DNA of 6,898 nt from Methanofollis sp. (GTDB taxonomy: Archaea; Halobacteriota; Methanomicrobia; Methanomicrobiales; Methanofollaceae). The stretch lies in the NCBI GenBank assembly GCA_028696365.1, contig JAQVHG010000117.1:1-6898 (forward strand), given 5' to 3'. Positions 1 through 4,377 of this stretch are shown here, piece after piece. How positions within the stretch are numbered: position 1 is the first letter of the stretch; every line of letters begins with the position of its first letter. Below the pieces are notes generated by a model that was not told the DNA's origin, ran no database searches, and saw nothing but the letters and a program-made list of their open reading frames with translations. The position numbers and the translations under genes are program-made.

Positions 1-41
1 GCATTGCAAAGGCTCCCGGATTGCTGCCTAGGAGTTCCTGG

Positions 42-62
42 TTTGCACCTCCCTGGTGCGAA
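42..62. repeat. Small hairpin
   Basis: Arms TTTGCACC (42-49) and GGTGCGAA (55-62) pair over eight positions with one G-T pair and a five-base loop. No T-tract follows on either strand, so a terminator role is not supported. It is one of several inverted repeats in this intergenic region. Confidence 0.4.
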
Positions 63-100
63 GTTTCGGGGACGGTGTGCAAAGTGAAAGAATGGAGGGG

Positions 101-144
101 TCGAGAAGATCGTTGGTCCCTGGACATTGTGGAAATCTTCTTGA
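101..144. repeat. Inverted repeat, 10-bp arms
   Basis: TCGAGAAGAT (101-110) pairs with ATCTTCTTGA (135-144) over ten positions with one G-T pair, leaving a 24-base loop. The GAAGATC-type arm sequence returns in the hairpin at 453-479, which suggests both belong to one repeat family. Confidence 0.4.
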
Positions 145-226
145 GGGGTTCTGTGGCGAGAAGCGTGCCGCCCCCCAAACCCCCGCACCACGATATATAG
201 GTCGAGGATGGCAGCACTCTCGTCAC

Positions 227-308
227 AGTTGCCCGTGATGCCTTCCCGCCCCTATCTTCCTCCCGGGGGTCCGGGCGGCACTCGCCCCCGGTGGAGGATT
301 GGGCAACT
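227..308. repeat. Nested inverted repeats, candidate structured element
   Basis: An outer perfect 8-bp stem, AGTTGCCC (227-234) with GGGCAACT (301-308), encloses a GC-rich 12-bp stem. In the inner stem TCCTCC-CGGGGG (258-269) pairs with CCCCCG (285-290) and GGAGGA (293-298), with a two-base bulge at 291-292. On the 3' side only two bases separate the inner stem from the outer one. The arrangement could be a structured RNA or a repeat-derived cruciform. The pairing works on either strand, so direction is unknown, and no promoter with a proper start is evident. Confidence 0.35.
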
Positions 309-311
309 CCA

Positions 312-370
312 GGAAGGAAAGACTTTAGTTCAAGACGATGGTCAAGCCTCTGGGAGTTTTTGGATATGCT
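312..370 (+). repeat. Diverged direct repeat, copy A
   Basis: By eye this 59-base segment matches 518-575 at about 43 positions, with one short offset in a T-run. Shared blocks in order are GGAAGGAA, ACTT, AGTTC, GAT, TCAA, TTTT-GGA and TATGCT. The copies start 206 bases apart. The divergence suggests an old duplication or two members of a dispersed intergenic family. No terminal inverted repeats or target duplications were recognised. Confidence 0.6.
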
Positions 371-452
371 CAGAGAAAAGATCATGAAGACTGGACGCAA
401 TCCTCCGCCAATCTTTATCGGCGAGGGGTCCGGGAGGTGCGAGCGCCAGCGA

Positions 453-479
453 GCTTGAGAAGATCTTTGATCTTCGAGC
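453..479. repeat. Hairpin with GAAGATC/GATCTTC arms
   Basis: A perfect 7-bp stem (459-465 with 469-475) has a three-base TTT loop. After a two-base bulge it extends by four more pairs, GCTT (453-456) with GAGC (476-479), one of them G-T. It sits midway between the two direct repeat copies and may be the conserved core of the repeat unit. There is no T-tract consistent with a terminator. Confidence 0.45.
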
Positions 480-517
480 AGCAAGCCCCCCAGTCGAGGA
501 TAGCGTTTAGAATTTCT

Positions 518-575
518 GGAAGGAAGCACTTCAGTTCGAGGAGATCTTCAATCCCAGAGAATTTTGGAATATGCT
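518..575 (+). repeat. Diverged direct repeat, copy B
   Basis: Second copy of the segment at 312-370, in the same orientation, with the same order of conserved blocks from GGAAGGAA to TATGCT. It lies directly after the hairpin at 453-479 and a C-rich run, and about 35 bases before the hairpin at the end of the OB-fold gene. Confidence 0.6.
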
Positions 576-610
576 TTCAAGCAAAAGTGAGAAAAGTTCT
601 ACAAATCCTA

Positions 611-653
611 AAGAAGTGATCTCCTCGTCCCAGAGGAGAGATGATCACTTCTT
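611..653 (-). terminator. Long hairpin at the 3' end of the OB-fold gene
   Basis: Perfect 11-bp arms AAGAAGTGATC (611-621) and GATCACTTCTT (643-653) can form an outer stem. Inside it, CTCCTC (621-626) can pair with GAGGAG (633-638), competing for one base with the outer stem. The right arm includes the TGA stop codon and final lysine codons of the minus-strand OB-fold gene. On the minus strand the hairpin is followed by moderately T-rich sequence, so a transcript end for the fdhC operon is plausible. Archaeal termination mostly depends on T-tracts rather than hairpins, so the structure may instead stabilise the mRNA 3' end. Confidence 0.45.
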
Positions 654-1154
654 CTTTTCTGCATCGATTTTTCTGATCGAGACGCAGTTGATCACCGGCT
701 CTCCGGCCACCACAAAGCGGCGGATCACCATGCCGAGTACCTCGACGATGTCGTCCTTGTTGATGTCCTCCTGGGGAGAGGTGAACATCTTCACCGAGAC
801 CGCCCCTGTTCGGTCGGCGACCGTGAACTGTGGTCTGTTGAGGAACTTGAATGAAGCCCGTTCCACGACGCCCTTGATCCTGACCGGTTTGTTGAGCATG
901 CTCTCGTTGATCATCCTGACCTTGTAGTCCTTTGCCTCACGCTCATAGACCGGGACCAGATCGATGTACTGGTTCTGGCTCATGTAGTTGAGGGCAGCGG
1001 GAATGATCAGCAAGAGGACCAGCGTCGGGACAGTCCAGAGAAGGATCGAGTAGTCTCCTGTAATGACGACACTTGCAATGACCACAAGCAAAAAAAAGAC
1101 GAACACGGCCAATGGGAGGGCCGATATTCGTACATTTACGTTACCGATTTCCAT
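645..1154 (-). CDS. Two-helix membrane protein with C-terminal OB-fold
   Basis: A 169-residue protein of unknown role. Two hydrophobic segments at about residues 11-33 and 36-57 are joined by a very short loop, which suggests a membrane hairpin with both ends in the cytoplasm. Residues about 86-163 read as an OB-fold of the nucleic-acid-binding type: a V-R-I-K-G-V-V strand, then F-T-V-A-D-R-T-G, then I-N-K-D-D-I-V-E-V-L-G-M-V. The pattern resembles OB domains called tRNA/helicase-type, but an NfeD-like protein-interaction OB-fold is also possible. The C-terminus ends in three lysines, coded across the hairpin at 611-653. The ATG lies 25 nt after the fdhC stop codon, with only a weak GATGAG upstream, so it is probably co-transcribed and perhaps translationally coupled. 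I do not recognise a named family; the coding call is firm, the function open. Confidence 0.85.
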   Translation of the reverse strand: MEIGNVNVRISALPLAVFVFFLLVVIASVVITGDYSILLWTVPTLVLLLIIPAALNYMSQNQYIDLVPVYEREAKDYKVRMINESMLNKPVRIKGVVERASFKFLNRPQFTVADRTGAVSVKMFTSPQEDINKDDIVEVLGMVIRRFVVAGEPVINCVSIRKIDAEKKK

Positions 1155-1179
1155 TGTACGGTACTCATCTGCACTGCAC

Positions 1180-2049
1180 TCACTTGAGTGCTGCGATCTC
1201 CTTCTTGAAGGCGACCCAGTAGATCACACCCACGAAGAGCAGACCACCGATGATGTTACCGATGGTTGCGAGGATGATGTTATTGGTCCACATCGTCACC
1301 CAGTTGAGACCCTGGATCTTTGCAGCGCCGATGGCGAGTGCCTGATCAGGGGACAGGTATGGGATGGTCATGATGCCTGCCGGGATGAAGTACATGTTTG
1401 CGACACAGTGCTCAAACCCGGAGGAGACGAAAGCCATGATCGGGAACCAGATCCCGACGATCTTGCCGATAGCATCGTCAGCACAGATCCCAAGAAGGAT
1501 GGCCAGGTTGACGAGCCAGTTACAGCCGATAGCCTTGAGCAGGAGTGACAGGTACCCCATACCCGTGGTATATGCGACTTTTCCTGCAGCAATATTCACG
1601 GCAGTCACACCAAATGCGGTCGCTACGCCACCTGTAGCCGACCAAGAGGTCAGCGGGCCGTATGCCATCAGGAATGCGTAGAAGAGCGAACCGATGAGGT
1701 TGCCGATGTAGACCCAGATCCACAGATTGATCACGCCGGCCCATGAGACCTTGTGAATGAACGCAGCCATCGGGGCAAGCATCGCATCTCCGGTGAAGAG
1801 TTCAGCACCTGTTAAGATTGTGATGATAAGCCCGACGGGGAAGACCGCGCCCAGGATAAACTTTCCAAAACCTGCACCCATGGCGTCTCCGACGCCCGTG
1901 CTACAGACCGTTGCAAGCCCGGCACCCATGGCAATATAGGCGCCTGACATGAACCCTCTCAGGATCATGTTCCAGGCTGGCAGGGATACTTTGTATTTTC
2001 CCGTGTCGCCTGCCTTTGCGACAATCGCTACTGGAGGATGGAACACCAT
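1180..2049 (-). CDS. fdhC: Formate transporter FdhC (formate/nitrite family)
   Basis: An integral membrane protein of 289 residues expected to import formate, the electron donor used through formate dehydrogenase in methanogenesis. About six membrane helices are visible (near residues 29-50, 62-82, 103-128, 168-188, 195-221, 256-279). The family signature TGAELFTG lies at 80-87. The second signature region, GCNWLVNLA at 175-183, has Asn where the classic pattern has Cys. S-G-F-E-H-C-V-A-N-M at 210-219 carries H214, equivalent to the pore histidine His209 of E. coli FocA. TIGNIIGG near 262-269 also matches FocA. I chose the ATG at 2049 because AGAGGTG lies 7 nt upstream and the TATA box at 2086-2093 predicts transcription starting near 2065. 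An in-frame ATG at 2112 would add 21 unusual residues and is less likely. FNT proteins act as pentamers. Nitrite or hydrosulfide transport is possible but less likely in this context. Confidence 0.93.
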   Translation of the reverse strand: MVFHPPVAIVAKAGDTGKYKVSLPAWNMILRGFMSGAYIAMGAGLATVCSTGVGDAMGAGFGKFILGAVFPVGLIITILTGAELFTGDAMLAPMAAFIHKVSWAGVINLWIWVYIGNLIGSLFYAFLMAYGPLTSWSATGGVATAFGVTAVNIAAGKVAYTTGMGYLSLLLKAIGCNWLVNLAILLGICADDAIGKIVGIWFPIMAFVSSGFEHCVANMYFIPAGIMTIPYLSPDQALAIGAAKIQGLNWVTMWTNNIILATIGNIIGGLLFVGVIYWVAFKKEIAALK

Positions 2050-2056
2050 TACTTTA

Positions 2057-2063
2057 CACCTCT
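2057..2063 (-). promoter_or_regulatory. Ribosome binding site of fdhC
   Basis: On the minus strand AGAGGTG lies seven bases before the ATG at 2049. It is a good match to the archaeal GGAGGTGA-type site and decides the start codon in favour of 2049 over the in-frame ATG at 2112. Confidence 0.75.
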
Positions 2064-2072
2064 TAAACGTCC

Positions 2073-2110
2073 GACCTATACCAACTCTATAAAGTCTTTC
2101 TGTATAGGTC
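2073..2110. promoter_or_regulatory. Perfect 9-bp inverted repeat around the fdhC TATA box
   Basis: GACCTATAC (2073-2081) and GTATAGGTC (2102-2110) are exact reverse complements separated by 20 bases that contain the TATA box at 2086-2093. Arm centres are about 29 bp apart, close to three helical turns. A dimeric or tetrameric regulator bound here would cover the TBP/TFB site and the start region, which fits repression. If transcription began at the distal element, the same sequence could fold as an RNA hairpin instead. Confidence 0.55.
2086..2093 (-). promoter_or_regulatory. TATA box of fdhC (proximal promoter)
   Basis: TTTATAGA on the minus strand, preceded by the purine-rich AGAAAGAC that could serve as the TFB recognition element. 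Transcription starting about 25 bases downstream, near 2065, would give a leader of about 15 nt holding the ribosome binding site. The box sits inside the spacer of a perfect inverted repeat (2073-2110). Confidence 0.6.
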
Positions 2111-2130
2111 ATTCTACACTCTCCCGAGAT

Positions 2131-2147
2131 ATTATTAAAGACTTTCT
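2131..2147 (-). promoter_or_regulatory. Second TATA-like element upstream of fdhC
   Basis: On the minus strand AGAAAGTC is followed by TTTAATAAT. This repeats the AGAAAGAC-TTTATA arrangement of the proximal promoter 46 bp away; the core TAAAG[T/A]CTTTCT on the plus strand is at 2090-2101 and 2136-2147. It may be a distal promoter that starts near 2109, or a repeated binding site. A start there would almost coincide with the in-frame ATG at 2112. Confidence 0.4.
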
Positions 2148-2179
2148 AAATTATCCTGTGATGGAGAGTAACTTCCAAT

Positions 2180-2193
2180 TTTAGGCTCCTAAA
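2180..2193. promoter_or_regulatory. 14-bp palindrome, candidate operator
   Basis: TTTAGG-CT-CCTAAA is symmetric except for the two central bases. It lies about 90 bp upstream of the proximal fdhC TATA box and within the divergent intergenic region, so it could serve fdhC, the plus-strand CLC gene or both. The size and symmetry are typical of a dimeric helix-turn-helix site. No regulator gene is next to it in this window. Confidence 0.4.
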
Positions 2194-2393
2194 GGGCTTG
2201 TTCATGCGTTCATATCATCAATTTAACCTATCAATAATGTAAATGATCTTTATCTCTAGTGGTGAAAAAATCATGCTGATTAGGAGACTCAAGTCTGCTT
2301 TCTTCGACTTGTGCTCGCCGCAGCGCGCAGATCTTCACCCCCGGCACATGTGAGACGTACGCCCTGATCCAGATGTGCTCCCCTGATATTGGG
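2194..2393. other. Divergent intergenic stretch with a doubtful small ORF
   Basis: The left half is AT-rich and includes a tandem GTTCAT (2200-2205 and 2208-2213). The right half, about 2258-2372, is GC-richer and looks like inserted or repeat-derived sequence. An ORF at 2273-2353 (plus, 26 codons, ATG preceded by GGTGA) encodes a basic peptide starting MLIRRLKSAFF. A minus-strand frame across the same DNA has no domain. On the minus strand the GC-rich part ends in a run of six T near 2264-2270, so a small RNA read toward fdhC is conceivable. None of these is well supported. Confidence 0.3.
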
Positions 2394-2401
2394 AAATTAT
2401 T
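2394..2401 (+). promoter_or_regulatory. Possible TATA element of the CLC gene
   Basis: AAATTATT lies about 35 bases before the ATG at 2433. Transcription starting about 25 bases downstream would give a leader of roughly ten bases, consistent with the lack of a clear ribosome binding site. The match to the archaeal consensus is only moderate. Confidence 0.35.
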
Positions 2402-2432
2402 TTTCTTCTTTCTCTGGCTAAGTACATACTTC

Positions 2433-4220
2433 ATGTCAGATGGCGCCACCCCATTTCAACGGGTCTTTCTGATCGCCGTGATCGTTGGGGTTATATCTGG
2501 AGTAGGAGCACTAGTCTTCTTTGAAGCCCTCAAAATCGGGACCCGGTTTTGTATGGGGAATATCGTAGGGTTTCAAATCCCTGAAGAGGGGCAGAACATG
2601 GCTGAGATCGCCCTCTGGTCTGCGCCCCCTGAACCCTGGCTGATCATCCCGGTGATCTGTCTGGGTGGTCTTCTCTCTGGTCTTCTTGTCTACACCTATG
2701 CACCTGAGGCTGAGGGGCACGGGACCGATGCCGCGATCAAGGCCTTTCATGGGGAGGGGCGGATCCGGCACCGTATCCCTCTTCTCAAAGCCCTCACTGC
2801 CGTCATCACCATCTCTACTGGTGGGAGTGCAGGACGTGAAGGGCCGACTGCCCAGATGTCGGCTGGATTTGGTTCGATGGTCGCGGACTATCTTGGGCTT
2901 TCAGAGCGCGAGCGGCGGATCGCCCTTGCCACCGGGATCGGCGCCGGCATCGGTACGATCTTCAAGGCCCCGCTCGGGGGGGCGATCCTTGCGGCAGAAG
3001 TGCTGTATACCCGTGACTTCGAAGCCGACGCGATCATCCCCGGATTTCTGGCCTCAGTCATCGGGTATGCGATCTTTGGGAGTGTTGAAGGCTTTGATCC
3101 TGTCTTCTATCCCGTCGGTGTCGAGTGGACAGTTGCCCAGATCCCGCTCTTCCTGCTCCTCGGCGTAGTCTGTGCAGGGGTGGGCCTCCTGTACATCAGG
3201 ACATTCTATGGGACTAAGAAGGTCTTTACAAGATTTTTCGAGCGTCATCACCTCCCAAAACACATCAAACCTGTCACCGGAGCCTTCCTCACCGGCCTGC
3301 TCGTTGTCTGCCTCATCTATCTCTCTCCTGAATCCGCAATCGTCGGGCTTGCTGGACTTGGCACCGGGTACGGCTTCATCCAACTTGCCCTGTACTCGAT
3401 GCTTCCCCTCTCGGTCCTCCTCTTCATACCTCTGGTTAAGATCCTCACCACCTCGCTGACCATTGGATCGGGGGGGAGTGGAGGAGTATTTGCCCCAGGC
3501 ATGGTCATCGGTGCCGCTACCGGCGGTGCGGTTGGGGCGGCGTTTCATCTGCTGGCTCCCTCCTATGTGCCTCCAGAAGTGGTGCCAGGGTTTGTGGTGG
3601 TCGGGATGATCGCCTTCTTTGGCGCCATCTCCAACGCTCCCATCGCCGTGATGATCATGGTGGTAGAGATGACCGGCAACTTCTCGCTCTTTGTCCCTGC
3701 GATGGGTGCGGTGGCGGTCGCCTATGTTCTCACTGGCGAGGAGACGATCTTTATCGAGCAGGTGCGCACCAAGGCACATTCCCGTGCCCACCGCGGGGAG
3801 TACGAGGTGGATATTCTGGAGGGAATCAGGGTGAAAGACGTCATGGTCCCCCGCTCTTCTCTTATTACTCTCACACCAGAAGACACCTGCCGGAAAGTCC
3901 TCGACCTGATCAACTCTACAGAGCACACCGGCTATCCAGTCCTTGACGGCGATCAGATTGTTGGGATCATCACGACAAGGGACGTCAGAGCCCTCCTTGC
4001 CGCCGGTGACCTCTCCCGTCCTGTACATGAGGCGATGAGTACACCAGTGGTGACTGTCTCTGAGAACCAAACTCTGGAGGAGGCATTGGAACTCATGATG
4101 GACCGGGACATCCATCACCTCCCAGTAATTGTGGAGGGGGATCCTGGACACCTAGTTGGTTTTATCACAAGGACCGACCTGATGCTGGCCCATAACCGGC
4201 ATCTCACCTCATTGAAATGA
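2433..4220 (+). CDS. CLC-family anion channel/transporter with two CBS domains
   Basis: A 595-residue membrane protein that moves chloride or a related anion. Alignment with E. coli ClC-ec1 from memory is clear. Y-A-P-E-A-E-G-H-G-T at 89-98 matches the YAPEAGGSGI region. G-R-E-G-P at 134-138 carries the gating glutamate E136 (Glu148). A-P-L-G-G-A-I-L-A-A-E-V near 179-190 matches the segment with Glu203, and G-G-V-F-A-P at 350-355 matches GGIFAP. E-M-T-G-N with V-P-A-M closes the membrane domain. Two CBS repeats follow (about 466-522 and 530-588), a Bateman module that usually binds adenine nucleotides and controls gating. The pore serine is His (H96), the pore tyrosine is probably Phe (F440) and the internal proton glutamate is Val (V190). 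I prefer the ATG at 2433; the in-frame ATG at 2373 adds a short Phe-rich stretch and would lie before the candidate TATA box. No clear ribosome binding site is seen for either. Confidence 0.93.
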   Translation: MSDGATPFQRVFLIAVIVGVISGVGALVFFEALKIGTRFCMGNIVGFQIPEEGQNMAEIALWSAPPEPWLIIPVICLGGLLSGLLVYTYAPEAEGHGTDAAIKAFHGEGRIRHRIPLLKALTAVITISTGGSAGREGPTAQMSAGFGSMVADYLGLSERERRIALATGIGAGIGTIFKAPLGGAILAAEVLYTRDFEADAIIPGFLASVIGYAIFGSVEGFDPVFYPVGVEWTVAQIPLFLLLGVVCAGVGLLYIRTFYGTKKVFTRFFERHHLPKHIKPVTGAFLTGLLVVCLIYLSPESAIVGLAGLGTGYGFIQLALYSMLPLSVLLFIPLVKILTTSLTIGSGGSGGVFAPGMVIGAATGGAVGAAFHLLAPSYVPPEVVPGFVVVGMIAFFGAISNAPIAVMIMVVEMTGNFSLFVPAMGAVAVAYVLTGEETIFIEQVRTKAHSRAHRGEYEVDILEGIRVKDVMVPRSSLITLTPEDTCRKVLDLINSTEHTGYPVLDGDQIVGIITTRDVRALLAAGDLSRPVHEAMSTPVVTVSENQTLEEALELMMDRDIHHLPVIVEGDPGHLVGFITRTDLMLAHNRHLTSLK

Positions 4221-4230
4221 TCATGAAGAC

Positions 4231-4268
4231 TTTTTAACCTGGAAGAGCGCGTATCGTATCATTTTTTT
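4231..4268 (+). terminator. T-tract terminator after the CLC gene
   Basis: Ten bases after the TGA stop comes a run of five T (4231-4235), and further on a run of seven T (4262-4268). T-tracts after a stop codon are the usual intrinsic termination signal in archaea. The second run is followed by GAAAAA, giving a small inverted repeat of low stability. Confidence 0.5.
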
Positions 4269-4340
4269 GAAAAAGGAGATTAATCGATAATTATTTGTCT
4301 AATTTAGATATAGCGAATAGATCCAGCTTTGATTATGACG

Positions 4341-4351
4341 ATATATTATAT
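4341..4351 (+). promoter_or_regulatory. TATA box of the PAS sensor gene
   Basis: ATATATTATAT lies in an AT-rich island. A start about 25 bases downstream, near 4371, would leave about seven bases before the GTG at 4378 or 40 bases before the ATG at 4411. Together with the T-tracts upstream it suggests the gene is transcribed separately from the CLC gene. Confidence 0.5.
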
Positions 4352-4377
4352 GGGAATGAGAACTACCTATCATAGAC

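Larger units (their letters stand above)
1..610. other. Non-coding, structure-rich intergenic region
   Basis: No gene is supported in this stretch. Open frames at 56-238 and 338-619 (plus) have biased, arginine- and serine-rich translations with no recognisable domain, no ribosome binding site and no membrane or catalytic pattern. The second one simply spans both copies of a diverged repeat. What the region does hold is secondary structure: hairpins at 42-62, 101-144, 227-308 and 453-479, and a direct repeat at 312-370 and 518-575. GC-rich runs alternate with short AT-rich ones. I infer a cluster of dispersed intergenic repeats, perhaps with transcribed RNA, downstream of the OB-fold gene. 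Whether the left edge is the tail region of another gene cannot be seen. Confidence 0.6.

Noticed and set aside
338..619. 93-codon plus-strand open frame in the left intergenic region
   Set aside because: It spans both copies of the direct repeat and a hairpin, has no ribosome binding site and gives an Arg/Ser-rich product with no known pattern. A repeat-derived chance frame is more likely.
1063..1681. Plus-strand open frames across the OB-fold and fdhC genes
   Set aside because: They are antisense to two well-supported genes and show no domain.
2050..2112. N-terminal extension of FdhC from the in-frame ATG at 2112
   Set aside because: A GGGAG lies before it, but the stronger AGAGGTG precedes the ATG at 2049 and the TATA box at 2086-2093 would start transcription inside the extension. 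The added residues do not resemble FNT N-termini. Kept open only if the distal promoter is used.
3054..4151. 365-codon open frame on the minus strand opposite the CLC gene
   Set aside because: The translation is rich in His, Asp, Arg and Glu with no domain. It lies fully antisense to a gene with clear family motifs, so it is a codon-bias shadow.
4272..4281. AAAGGAGATT, a good ribosome binding site in the CLC-PAS gap
   Set aside because: No ATG or GTG follows at usable distance, so no gene can be assigned to it.
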